Assembly: GCF_029846235.1 (NCBI RefSeq)
Contig: NZ_JARVWP010000014.1
Coordinates: 130,041-194,040, forward strand
Source of the DNA: Bradyrhizobium sp. CER78
GTDB taxonomy: Bacteria > Pseudomonadota > Alphaproteobacteria > Rhizobiales > Xanthobacteraceae
Direction of reading: 5' to 3'
Length of the DNA stretch: 64,000 nucleotides
Below the pieces are notes generated by a model that saw nothing but the letters and a program-made list of their open reading frames with translations, did not search any database and was not told where the DNA came from. Positions 19,651 to 30,039 of this stretch are shown piece by piece. The first letter of the stretch is position 1. The number at the start of each line of letters is the position of its first letter. The translations under genes and the position numbers were made by a program.

Positions 19651-20112
19651 TTGACTCCGCGGACATGGGAGAACGAGCATCGTTGCATTTCAGGTACGAT
19701 CGACCGATTGGCCGCGGCGTGGAATGATGGTGATGAAGCCGGCTACGCGTCCCACTTCACGGATGACGCGGTCTATCTCGCGGCCAGCGGCGAGCGTTAC
19801 AAGGGCAGGGCGCAGATCAGGACAGGGTATGGCTGGCTGTTTGCGACCACTCTGCGGGGAAGCCGCATATCGCTGGATGTCGAGAGCATACGGTCCTGGT
19901 CTCCCGCGATCGCGTTTGTCACGGTCCGGGTCAGGCTCGACTCACCCGACGAATCCGCTGATTGCCGGCATGCATTGATCCGCTCCTCCGTTGTGATGGT
20001 TCTCACCATGGGCGACTGGCGCGTGGCGGCGCTGCACGGCACGCGTGTCGCCGACGACAGCTGCGGCCCTCGACGGCCGCCCTCGATGTGGACGGGGCAG
20101 ATCGGATCATGA
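19651..20112 (+). CDS. SgcJ/EcaC-like NTF2-fold (DUF4440) protein
   Basis: A 153-residue soluble protein with the SnoaL/NTF2-like pattern: ISGTIDRLAAAWNDGDEAGYASHFTDDAVYL, then KGRAQIRTGYGWLF and WRVAALHGTRV at the end of the cone fold. The only available start is TTG at 19651; there is no in-frame ATG or GTG upstream before a stop codon. Start confidence is therefore low, and the true gene could lack the first residues. No cofactor site is recognised. Confidence 0.65.
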   Translation: MTPRTWENEHRCISGTIDRLAAAWNDGDEAGYASHFTDDAVYLAASGERYKGRAQIRTGYGWLFATTLRGSRISLDVESIRSWSPAIAFVTVRVRLDSPDESADCRHALIRSSVVMVLTMGDWRVAALHGTRVADDSCGPRRPPSMWTGQIGS

Positions 20113-20228
20113 ATGGCGGCCAAGGCGGCCGACCTCGCGCAAACGTCCATTCCGACGGTGTGCAAGGTCGACGTGCGCACAAGGCAAGCGGTCCGGCAGG
20201 TGTTGAAATCTCGATCGCGCGGTCGCCT

Positions 20229-21182
20229 TCACCGCGTTGCAGATGATGGTGCGATCGCCTGTACCGCGTCGCGCAGCCAATGCGTGAGGGCCTTGATCTT
20301 GGGATCGGCGCCGGCCTCGATCTGATGCACCAGCCAGAAGCTCAGCTCGCTGCTCGCCGGCGGGTCGATCGCAGCGATCAGGGTCGTGCCGAATCCGGGA
20401 TGGCTGCGTACCAGCGGATCCATGGTCAGCACCACGCCGACGCCGTGCTGGGCCGCCTCGAGCGCGATCGGAAGGCTGTCGAGCGTGACGTCGCGCCGGG
20501 TGTCGTGATCCTCGATCGAGAGGCCGTGGACCGCGAACCAGTCCGACCAGGCGCTTGGGAAGAAAGCGTTGTGAATGAGCGGGAGTCCCAAAAGATCGGC
20601 TGGAGCCGTGACCGGATGTGCTTCAAGAAACGATGGGCTCGCCGCCGGCAGGCCGCGCACGGTGAGCAATCGGGTTCTGGTCAAACCTGGCCATGGCCCC
20701 CGCCCGATGCGGATGCCGGCGTCGACCTGCTCGATGCTGAAGTCGACCATCCGTGCGGTGACCTCGAGGCGGAGATCGTAGCGCGGCCAGCGGCGGGCGA
20801 AATCGCGCAGATGCGGCACCAGCACGGTTTGTGAGAACAGCGCGGATGCGCTCAACCGAATCTGGCGCGTCTGCCCATCGGTTGCGAGGTCGTCGAGCCC
20901 GCGATTGATGGCGGCGAGACCACGGCGAACCTGGTGGGCGAAACGCTCTCCCGCCGGCGTGAGCCGTACCGAACGGCCGACCCGGCTGAACAGTCGCTCG
21001 CCGAGCTGCGCCTCCAGACTTCCGAGTTGATGGCTGATTGCCGACGCGGTGAAACCGAGCTCTTCGGCTGCGCGCCGGAAGCTCAGCAGGCGGGCGGCGG
21101 CTTCGAAGGCGAGCAGAGCGGAGGTCGGAGGAATGCGGGCGCGGGAGGCTGAGATCGGCGGCGGTGAATGATTGTCATGCAT
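20229..21182 (-). CDS. LysR family transcriptional regulator (GcvA-like)
   Basis: A 317-residue regulator. The N-terminal winged helix (about 18-77) reads LLAFEAAARLLSFRRAAEEL, then SAISHQLGSLEAQLGERLFSRVGRSVRLTPAGE, which is typical LysR. The substrate domain follows (about 105-310). The PPTSALLAFEAAARL-type start is characteristic of the GcvA/AmpR-like subgroup. No divergently transcribed target gene lies upstream, so the regulated gene is unclear. Confidence 0.92.
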   Translation of the reverse strand: MHDNHSPPPISASRARIPPTSALLAFEAAARLLSFRRAAEELGFTASAISHQLGSLEAQLGERLFSRVGRSVRLTPAGERFAHQVRRGLAAINRGLDDLATDGQTRQIRLSASALFSQTVLVPHLRDFARRWPRYDLRLEVTARMVDFSIEQVDAGIRIGRGPWPGLTRTRLLTVRGLPAASPSFLEAHPVTAPADLLGLPLIHNAFFPSAWSDWFAVHGLSIEDHDTRRDVTLDSLPIALEAAQHGVGVVLTMDPLVRSHPGFGTTLIAAIDPPASSELSFWLVHQIEAGADPKIKALTHWLRDAVQAIAPSSATR

Positions 21183-21443
21183 GATGAAGCTAATTCACGT
21201 GCAATTCGCTGGCGGGACGGCCGCTGTGGCGGCGACACTATCGCGCCAAGTCGGGATATGCTCGTTCCCCCGCGCGTTGATCCATCACGTTTTCGCGGGT
21301 CTTCCCGGTGATGCATCCGCCCAGGGGGCGCTCATCGCCGTAACCGGAGCATGGAGGTCACCAGGGCCGCAGCCTTCCGCGCACCGGACCTATCGGCGGT
21401 GCGGATCAGCGCGATGTCATCGTTGGCTGGCGTGCCGAAGCAC

Positions 21444-23039
21444 TCAGCGCAGCGAGGCGGTGCGCAGCACGAAGGACTGGGTGGTCAGGGGGGCGGTCGC
21501 CGAGCCCGAGAAGTGGTCGCAGGTCATGCCCATCATCGGATCTTCCGAGAAGGTCATGGCGACGGCGGCCTGTGGCTTCACGAAATGAGCCCGCATCAGG
21601 CTCATGTCGGTGTCGCCAAGCACCGTGGTCAGCATGGCATTGCTCGCGCTCGGCGCCAGCATCACCACGCGCATCCAGACATCGTTGCCCTTGGCGGCCG
21701 AGATCCGCGCCGACGTCGTGATCACGCCCTGGCTGGGCGCGCCCTTTGCGACGACGGTGTTGATTTCGGTGCTGGGCGACGCCGCATTGCGCGTCGGGCG
21801 CACATTGCGCGGGATCGGCGCGGTCGCCGCGACGATGTTGGCGCGATCGACCGGTGACGATGCAGCGGGCGCATAGGCGAGCGCCTTGTTGAAGTTTTCG
21901 GTCGTGCTGGCCGTGGTCTGCGGATCGGCACCGCCGACCGCCTCACGCGCCTTCAGCGCGGCGATCTGCGCAGCCGATGCCTGCTTCGGCGCCGCCGACT
22001 CGTCGCCCCAGAAGCCGCGGGCATTGATGATGTCGGCGGGCGATTGCGGCTCGGTATTCTCCGCGGTCTGCACCACCTGCATCGCCGGCCTCGCCTTCGG
22101 CGTCGGAACCAGCTGCGCGTCGGCGGCGGCGAGCTGGATGGCGGCCGCGAATTGCGGCTTGGCGCGCGGCAGCGGAATCGGATCGGCGGATTTGGCGGGC
22201 GCTGCGGCCGCAACCACGGAGTTGGCGGCGGGCTTGTCGTTGACGCTGGCCGCGCCTTCGTCTTCATCGTCACCCGACTTGCCGGCCCCGAACAGCTTCG
22301 CGAACAGCGTCGGCTTGCTGATCACAGCGGCATCGTCGCCATTGCCGCGGCGCTCGATGTCGGCCTTGGCGAGCTCATAGCCCTTCAGCGGCGTGCCGTC
22401 GGTCGGGACATGGACAGTGCGGCCGTCGGGGAACACCTTGACCAGCTGCTCACGGGTCATTCGCGGCCAGTGGCGAATGCCGCCGGTGTCGAGATGCACG
22501 AACGGCGAGCCGGAGGTCGGATAGAAGCCGACGCCGCCGCGCTGCAGGCGCAGGCCGGCGTAGCGGATCTGCTCCAGCGGCACGCCCGGAATGAAGAAGT
22601 CCATCGCATGCCCCAGCATGTGCTGGCTGTGGCGCGCGACGCCCGAGGAGCGGCGGCGGAGCATGGCGTTGGTGGCGGGGGCGCGATAGGCGGAGATGAT
22701 CTGGATCGGCTGCTTGCCGTCGACGTCGCGATAGACTTCCCAGAGGATGTCGAACAGATGGCGGTCCATCACCGTCTCATCCTGGGAGCGCCAGTCGCGC
22801 AGGAAGTGGTTGAGCTGCTTCAGCGCGGCTTCATCGTAGCGGCCATCGCGCTTGAAGGTGACGGTGAGGTCTTCGCCGGAATGGGTGTGGTGGAACGAGA
22901 GGGTGCGGGTCTGGTTCAGCGCAGTCGCGTCATGCACCGATCCCGCGCCGGCCAGCAGCAATAGCGCGGTCAGGCCGACTTGGTACCCGGCCTTAGGCAA
23001 CGACAGCGGATTGCAGCGGCGTGCGAAGACAGCCAGCAC
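21444..23039 (-). CDS. DUF882 (YcbK-like, M15-type) peptidoglycan-associated protein
   Basis: A 531-residue exported protein. An N-terminal hydrophobic stretch (VGLTALLLLAGAGSVHDATA, about 22-41) precedes a DUF882 domain (about 45-200). The zinc-ligand pattern is visible: SQHMLGHAMDFFIPG (His and Asp) and SPFVHLDTG (His). Family members are D,D- or L,D-carboxypeptidase-like murein enzymes in the periplasm. The C-terminal half is Ala/Pro-rich and low in complexity, of unknown role. The gene lies downstream of the L,D-transpeptidase on the same strand, so both may act on the cell wall. Confidence 0.85.
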   Translation of the reverse strand: MLAVFARRCNPLSLPKAGYQVGLTALLLLAGAGSVHDATALNQTRTLSFHHTHSGEDLTVTFKRDGRYDEAALKQLNHFLRDWRSQDETVMDRHLFDILWEVYRDVDGKQPIQIISAYRAPATNAMLRRRSSGVARHSQHMLGHAMDFFIPGVPLEQIRYAGLRLQRGGVGFYPTSGSPFVHLDTGGIRHWPRMTREQLVKVFPDGRTVHVPTDGTPLKGYELAKADIERRGNGDDAAVISKPTLFAKLFGAGKSGDDEDEGAASVNDKPAANSVVAAAAPAKSADPIPLPRAKPQFAAAIQLAAADAQLVPTPKARPAMQVVQTAENTEPQSPADIINARGFWGDESAAPKQASAAQIAALKAREAVGGADPQTTASTTENFNKALAYAPAASSPVDRANIVAATAPIPRNVRPTRNAASPSTEINTVVAKGAPSQGVITTSARISAAKGNDVWMRVVMLAPSASNAMLTTVLGDTDMSLMRAHFVKPQAAVAMTFSEDPMMGMTCDHFSGSATAPLTTQSFVLRTASLR

Positions 23040-23127
23040 TATGAGCCCACCCAGTCGACGAGCGTTCGGTCGGCACCTTTCGCAGACCCCCTGCGGAAGA
23101 CGGTGAACGCTTTCTTAAAGCGGGAGG

Positions 23128-23143
23128 GTTAACCGAGGTTTAC
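23128..23143 (-). promoter_or_regulatory. Possible CtrA-binding site upstream of the DUF882 gene
   Basis: On the minus strand GTAA-N7-TTAAC differs at one position from the alphaproteobacterial CtrA consensus TTAA-N7-TTAAC. It lies about 90 bp upstream of the start codon at 23039. This is a motif match only. Confidence 0.3.
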
Positions 23144-23304
23144 CGACCCGCCCCCAAGTTAGGCTTAACTAACTGGGCGAGTGTGGCAAAAAATAGCCCA
23201 GTCCCCCGGCTGGCACCGGGAATGGTTAACGTAAACGATCTCGCTTTTTGAGCGAGGTCGTTGATTTTGCTTCAAAATTTATCGCAATCGGGCCGCGAAG
23301 CAGA

Positions 23305-25614
23305 TCAGCGGGTGATCACCCGGCGCTGCTGCTGGGCCTGACCGCGGCGGGCCGGCTGCGGCTCCGGCTGTCCGAACCCTCCGAACAGGCGCTCGAAGAA
23401 ATTCGGTCCGGAGGAGCCAAAGCCGCTGTTGTCGCCGGCGACATTGACGCCCGGAGGCAGGCTGCTGCTCGGCGGCCGCGCATAGCTCGGCTGGGCGTGC
23501 GCCACCACCGTTTCGAGATCCTTGCCGCGGCTGTTCTTGAGCAGCGACAGCATGGTGGCGTCGCGGCCGTAGACGTCCCTGCGGATCTGCAGCTTGCCGG
23601 CATCGTCCACGAACGCGGTCTGGTAGGTGATGTTGACCGGGATCGGCGTCGGGAATTTCAGATCGACTTCGCTCGAGCCGTACATGCTGCGGATCCGCTC
23701 CGGCGTGTAGTGCTGGTTCGGCTCGGTGATGTTGAGCAGCACGGACGCGTATTGATCCGGGTTCTGCACGCGCATGCAGCCATGGCTGTAGGCGCGCTCG
23801 TCCTTGGCGAACAGGTACTTGTCCGGCGTGTCGTGCTGATAGACCAGGAACTTGTTCGGGAAGTTGAAGCGGATGCGGCCGAGCGCGTTGGCCTCACCGG
23901 GCGGCTGCGAGACGTGGATCGAGCCGTCGCGGTTGCGCTCGAGCTTCAGGCCCATGCGCTGCAACACGGTCGGATCCTGCTGCAGGGCCGGCAGGTACTC
24001 GTTGTAGATGATCGACGGCGGCACGTTCCATGTCGGGTTGACCGTGATGTACTTCATCGTCTCGGTCAGAAGCGGCGTGGCGTGCTGGCCGGGCTTGCCG
24101 GTCACGACGCGCGTGGTCCAGACCTGCGCGCCGTTCTGCATCACCTTCAGCGTGTAGTCCGGGATGTTGAGGATCACATAGGCGTTGCCGACACTGGCGG
24201 CGCCGAGCTGGCGCGGCAGCCAGCGCCAGCGCTCCATGTTGACAATCACGGTGTCGATCTGGCGGTCGCGCTTCGGATTGTTCAGCGCCTTCACCGTGCG
24301 CTCGTCGAGCACGCCCGTCGGCTTGAGGTCGACGCTGCTCTGGAATCTCTCCACCGCGCGCGCGACGGTCGCATCATACTTCGTGCTGTCGGCATTCTCG
24401 GTGACGCCGAGCTTGCCCCGCAGGTCCGGCACGCGCGGATCGTCCATCTCGACCGCGGCCTGCTTCTTGCGCGCCGGCAGATATTTCAGCGCCGGGCCGT
24501 CCGGGATCGTGATGACCGGGCCGTCACCCTGGCCGCGCAGCTCGGCGAGCTTCTTCTTCAGCTCCTTGTAGAGCTTCTGCGGCGGATTGTAGCTGTCGAG
24601 CGCGGCCGAGGCGTCCTTGGCGGAGGTCACATTCGTGAACACTTCCGCCGGATCAATCGGGTGCTCCGGATAGAGGATGTCTGCCGACACCTGCGACCAA
24701 TGCATGCGGCCGCTCTGGGCCTGGCGCGCGTAGTCCAGCATGCTGGCCGCGAGCTTCAGCTCGGCGTCGGCCAGCGCATCGGGCGTCGTCGCTGCGGCGA
24801 AATCCGGCACCGGATAGTCTGACGCATCGAGGCCGTCGGCGGCCGCGTCCTTCAGGCGGGCGATGACACCCTTGCCGGCGTCGGTCAGCTTGCCGGCCTT
24901 GGTGAACACAGGCGCGTATTCGCGGGCCGAATAGAATTTCTCGGCGGCGGCGCGCTCGTTCTTGCGATCGAAGGTGCGCAGCGACTTGTTGGCGAGCAGG
25001 TCGCGCAGCTTGTCGGCGACCGGCTGATCCTCAGCGGCGACAGTGCTCGCGGCCTTCGCGGGCTCGGTCGCGGGGGCTGCAGCCGTCGCGGGAGCCGGAG
25101 CTGCGGCGGGCGCCGTTGCGGTGGCAGGGGCGGGTGCTGCCGCAGGCGGCGCGACCGCGGCATCGGTCTTCGGTGCATCGGTCTTCGGTGCATCGGTCTT
25201 CGGCGCGTCGCCGGGCTTCGTCGCCGGCGCGGTGGCGACATCGGCGGGCTTCGGCTCGACGGCCTTTGCAGTCGCGTTCGGCTCTGCCGGCTTTCCGTCA
25301 ACGGGCTTTGCGTCAGTAGCCTTTGCGTCAGTGGGTTTGGCCTCAGTGGCCTGCACATCGGCGGGCTTCACGTTGGCCGGCTTGGCTGCGTCGGGCAGCG
25401 CGGCGGTCGTGTCGGGCTTGAAATCGCTCGCGGTGGGCGGCGGCACGTTGGCCGGTTCGGGGCGCGGGATCGCAGCGTCGATTGCAAGTTCCGAGGCGCT
25501 GGAGCGAGGCGTGTCCTGCGCGAAGGCCGAGCTCGCGGACACCGTGAGGAAGGTCGCCGCGACGGCCATCAATACGCGGTCAAATCCTCGACGGTTGTTC
25601 GAACAGTCACGCAT
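23305..25614 (-). CDS. L,D-transpeptidase (YcbB/LdtD-like)
   Basis: A periplasmic peptidoglycan cross-linking enzyme of 769 residues forming 3-3 cross-links. It has a signal peptide (about 1-32, ending SAFA), a low-complexity Ala/Pro/Lys/Asp segment (about 40-190) with repeated KTDAP and KPADV-type units, a YcbB-type scaffold, and a YkuD catalytic domain with SHGCMRVQ (nucleophile Cys about residue 613). MKYITVNPTWNVPPSIIYNEY is typical of the YcbB capping region. The start at 25614 is chosen for AGGGGG upstream and the signal peptide. An in-frame ATG at 25752 with GAGGGG is an alternative. Confidence 0.92.
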   Translation of the reverse strand: MRDCSNNRRGFDRVLMAVAATFLTVSASSAFAQDTPRSSASELAIDAAIPRPEPANVPPPTASDFKPDTTAALPDAAKPANVKPADVQATEAKPTDAKATDAKPVDGKPAEPNATAKAVEPKPADVATAPATKPGDAPKTDAPKTDAPKTDAAVAPPAAAPAPATATAPAAAPAPATAAAPATEPAKAASTVAAEDQPVADKLRDLLANKSLRTFDRKNERAAAEKFYSAREYAPVFTKAGKLTDAGKGVIARLKDAAADGLDASDYPVPDFAAATTPDALADAELKLAASMLDYARQAQSGRMHWSQVSADILYPEHPIDPAEVFTNVTSAKDASAALDSYNPPQKLYKELKKKLAELRGQGDGPVITIPDGPALKYLPARKKQAAVEMDDPRVPDLRGKLGVTENADSTKYDATVARAVERFQSSVDLKPTGVLDERTVKALNNPKRDRQIDTVIVNMERWRWLPRQLGAASVGNAYVILNIPDYTLKVMQNGAQVWTTRVVTGKPGQHATPLLTETMKYITVNPTWNVPPSIIYNEYLPALQQDPTVLQRMGLKLERNRDGSIHVSQPPGEANALGRIRFNFPNKFLVYQHDTPDKYLFAKDERAYSHGCMRVQNPDQYASVLLNITEPNQHYTPERIRSMYGSSEVDLKFPTPIPVNITYQTAFVDDAGKLQIRRDVYGRDATMLSLLKNSRGKDLETVVAHAQPSYARPPSSSLPPGVNVAGDNSGFGSSGPNFFERLFGGFGQPEPQPARRGQAQQQRRVITR

Positions 25615-25923
25615 TTTCACACCCCCTGGGTGGAACTGCCCCTTAAGAATCTGGAACAGTTCAAAATCGATATTCGGTTTCATAGCTTGCGCGAAAGCGC
25701 CGGCTTCTCGAACGACTCGTATGCCTGCACGCAACGAACGCAGACGATACATTTGCCCCTCTTATGCAGCCAGCGCCACGCGGGGCAACTCACGACAAAC
25801 TGACCTCGAAGCAACTGATTTCGCTCAGGCTGTGCGTTTTTGCCACGCGGCACAGCCTTTGTCTGTCACCGCCACGACACGGTTCAAAAGGTTCCCAGGT
25901 AATGGCCTCGGCGGCCTCGGGGC
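25615..25923. other. Intergenic region, 309 bp
   Basis: It holds the probable leader and promoter of the L,D-transpeptidase gene. The minus-strand frame is open from 25752, so part of it might be translated. I see no other gene, repeat or terminator. Confidence 0.45.
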
Positions 25924-27414
<1,491 letters not shown>

Positions 27415-27473
27415 GGTTTTCCCCGCACGCTACGATTATTTGTCTCGAATCGGGGCAATGTCGCCGATGCCGA

Positions 27474-27489
27474 TTAACGCACTCTTAAA
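27474..27489. promoter_or_regulatory. Possible CtrA-binding site between the NtrC-class gene and pepF
   Basis: TTAA-CGCACTC-TTAA-A matches both half-sites of the CtrA consensus TTAA-N7-TTAAC on either strand, except for the final base. It lies 60 bp upstream of the regulator start and about 70 bp upstream of pepF, in the divergent region. Motif match only. Confidence 0.35.
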
Positions 27490-27556
27490 CGTTGCCAGCC
27501 CGCCCTTATTCCGCCGCCGCCGACATCTTTCCGACTGAACTAAGGTTACGAACAAG

Positions 27557-29491
27557 ATGACCTCGCGCTCCAAAACTGCGTCCAACAAGACTGCCGTCAG
27601 CAACAAGACTGCCGTCGGCAAGGCCGCCCTCCGCAAGGAGGCCGCATTGCGCAAAACCGGCGCCCAGCGCAAACCTGCCACGGGTGGACCGGCGGCAAAA
27701 ACCGCAGCCGGCAAGACCGGCAAGCTTCCGGAATGGAATCTGGCAGATCTCTACTCCGGTATCGACGCGCCGGAAGTGGCGCGCGACCTGCAGAAAATGG
27801 ATGCAGATTGCGTCGCGTTTGAGACCGACTACAAGGGCAAGCTTGCCGAAAATACCGCCAGGGAAGGCGGCGGAAAGTGGCTCGCCGAGGCGGTCCGCCG
27901 CTACGAGGCGATCGACGACCTGGCCGGCCGTCTCGGCTCCTATGCCGGCCTGGTCCATGCCGGCGACAGCGTCGACCCGGCGATCTCGAAATTCTACGGC
28001 GATGTCTCCGAGCGGCTGACGGCGGCGTCGGTGCATCTGCTGTTCTTCTCGCTCGAGCTCAATCGCGTTGACGATGACGTGATCGAGCGCGCGATGGCCG
28101 AACCGGCGCTCGGCCACTACCGGCCGTGGATCGAGGATCTGCGCAAGGACAAGCCGTACCAGCTCGAGGATCGCGTCGAGCAGCTCTTCCACGAAAAGGC
28201 ACAGAGCGGCTACGCGGCCTGGAACCGGCTGTTCGACCAGACCATCTCCAGCCTGCGCTTCAAGGTCGCGGGCAAGGAACTCGCCATCGAGCCGACGCTG
28301 AACCTGTTGCAGGACAAGGCGGGCGACAAGCGCAAGGCGGCGGCGCAGGCGCTCGCCAGGACCTTCAAGGACAATGAACGCAGCTTCGCGCTGATCACCA
28401 ACACGCTCGCCAAGGACAAGGAAATCTCCGACCGCTGGCGCGGCTTCCAGGATATCGCGGACTCCCGCCATCTCAGTAACCGCGTCGAGCGCGAGGTGGT
28501 CGATGCGCTGGTCGCCTCGGTGCGCGCGGCCTATCCGAAGCTGTCGCATCGCTATTACGCGCTGAAGGCCGGCTGGTTCAAAAAGAAGAAGCTGCCGCAC
28601 TGGGATCGCAACGCGCCGCTGCCGTTCGCGACGACCGGCACGATCGCCTGGCCCGAGGCGCGCAACATGGTGCTGTCGGCCTATAACGGTTTCTCGCCGA
28701 GAATGGCCGAGATCGCCGAGCGCTTCTTCGATGATCGCTGGATCGATGCGCCGGTCCGTCCCGGCAAGGCGCCGGGCGCGTTCTCGCATCCGACCACGCC
28801 GTCGGCGCACCCTTACGTGCTGATGAATTACCAGGGCAAGCCGCGCGACGTGATGACGCTGGCGCATGAGCTCGGCCATGGCGTGCACCAGGTGCTGGCG
28901 GCGAAGAACGGCGCGCTGATGGCGCCGACGCCGTTGACGCTGGCGGAAACCGCGAGCGTGTTCGGCGAGATGCTGACCTTCAAGCGTCTGTTGTCGCAGA
29001 CCAAGAACGCAAAGCAGCGCCAGGCGCTGCTCGCGGGCAAGGTCGAGGACATGATCAACACCGTGGTGCGGCAGATCGCGTTCTATTCATTCGAGCGCGC
29101 GGTTCACACCGAGCGCAAGAACGGCGAGCTCACCGCCGAGCGGATCGGCCAGCTCTGGCTCAGCGTGCAGGGCGAGAGCCTCGGGCCGGCGATCGAGATC
29201 AAGCCGGGCTACGAGACGTTCTGGATGTACATCCCGCATTTCATCCATTCGCCGTTCTACGTCTACGCCTATGCGTTCGGCGATTGCCTGGTGAACTCGC
29301 TCTATGCGGTCTACGAGCATGCGTCCGAGGGGTTCGCCGAGCGCTATCTCGACATGCTCGCCGCCGGCGGCACCAAGCATTACTCCGAACTGCTGCGGCC
29401 GTTCGGGCTCGACGCCAAGGACCCGAAATTCTGGGATGGCGGCCTGTCGGTGATTGCCGGCATGATCGACGAGCTGGAGGCGATGGGCTGA
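27557..29491 (+). CDS. pepF: Oligoendopeptidase F, M3 family metallopeptidase
   Basis: A cytosolic zinc peptidase of 644 residues that cleaves oligopeptides. The zinc motif HELGH is at 437-441, preceded by KPRDVMTLA and followed by the conserved ETASVFGEML that supplies the third ligand. The first 55 residues are an unusual Lys/Ala/Thr-rich segment with near-repeats (SNKTAVSNKTAVGKAALRK), so the catalytic body starts at about residue 56 (LPEWNLADLYSG). Start codons between these points are not obvious, so the extension is probably translated. Confidence 0.93.
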   Translation: MTSRSKTASNKTAVSNKTAVGKAALRKEAALRKTGAQRKPATGGPAAKTAAGKTGKLPEWNLADLYSGIDAPEVARDLQKMDADCVAFETDYKGKLAENTAREGGGKWLAEAVRRYEAIDDLAGRLGSYAGLVHAGDSVDPAISKFYGDVSERLTAASVHLLFFSLELNRVDDDVIERAMAEPALGHYRPWIEDLRKDKPYQLEDRVEQLFHEKAQSGYAAWNRLFDQTISSLRFKVAGKELAIEPTLNLLQDKAGDKRKAAAQALARTFKDNERSFALITNTLAKDKEISDRWRGFQDIADSRHLSNRVEREVVDALVASVRAAYPKLSHRYYALKAGWFKKKKLPHWDRNAPLPFATTGTIAWPEARNMVLSAYNGFSPRMAEIAERFFDDRWIDAPVRPGKAPGAFSHPTTPSAHPYVLMNYQGKPRDVMTLAHELGHGVHQVLAAKNGALMAPTPLTLAETASVFGEMLTFKRLLSQTKNAKQRQALLAGKVEDMINTVVRQIAFYSFERAVHTERKNGELTAERIGQLWLSVQGESLGPAIEIKPGYETFWMYIPHFIHSPFYVYAYAFGDCLVNSLYAVYEHASEGFAERYLDMLAAGGTKHYSELLRPFGLDAKDPKFWDGGLSVIAGMIDELEAMG

Positions 29492-29680
29492 GGCCCGTCG
29501 ACCTTCCGGCCGGCCGGGGTGAGAATCGTTCGGCGCTTTTTTTGCGCCTCACGGCATGACCATCCCATGACGCCTGCGCTTGGGAGATCAATCCTGCCCG
29601 AGCGGCGGCCGCTGGGCCGTCGCTCGAGGGGTGAATCGGGGACGATTTGCGCTCCAAATCACCCGATAGGGACCGCGCCG

Positions 29681-29709
29681 TTGCCCTGCCAATCCGTTTG
29701 CGGTAATGG
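29681..29709 (+). promoter_or_regulatory. Possible promoter of the aa3 oxidase subunit IV gene
   Basis: TTGCCC (29681-29686), a 17-bp spacer and TAATGG (29704-29709) lie 35 bp before the ATG at 29744. Reasonable -35 and -10 match, not proven. Confidence 0.4.
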
Positions 29710-29743
29710 CTCGCAGAACGCGAATTTCTGACTGGGGACAGCG

Positions 29744-29896
29744 ATGGCAGACCATAGCGAAGTGGCCTATACGACCGCCGACGGCAACGATTACGTGGCG
29801 CATGAGCAGACCTATGAAGGGTTTCTCATGCTGGTCAAATGGGGCACGATCAGCGTCGCCATCCTCCTCGCTCTGATGGCCTATTTCCTGGTCTGA
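29744..29896 (+). CDS. aa3-type cytochrome c oxidase subunit IV family protein
   Basis: A 50-residue membrane protein: a soluble start (MADHSEVAYTTADGNDY), then HEQTYEGFLMLVKWGTISV and one membrane helix ending ALMAYFLV. The HxxTYxGF-like segment followed by a single helix is characteristic of the small bacterial aa3 oxidase subunit IV (COX4_pro_2). It lies 143 bp upstream of the transhydrogenase operon, a placement I recall from other alphaproteobacteria. The main oxidase genes are elsewhere. Confidence 0.85.
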   Translation: MADHSEVAYTTADGNDYVAHEQTYEGFLMLVKWGTISVAILLALMAYFLV

Positions 29897-30039
29897 TCCT
29901 TAAGTCGGCTAGCGGCGCCGCCGTCCCGCGGCGGTGCCGGAATTCCTGTTGAACCCGGCTGTAAAAACCGGGGTATCCAATCTGGCGAAAATAACGCTAG
30001 TTTGAAGACGCGTGCGCCGCTCGCGCCGCCGGAGGGCCC

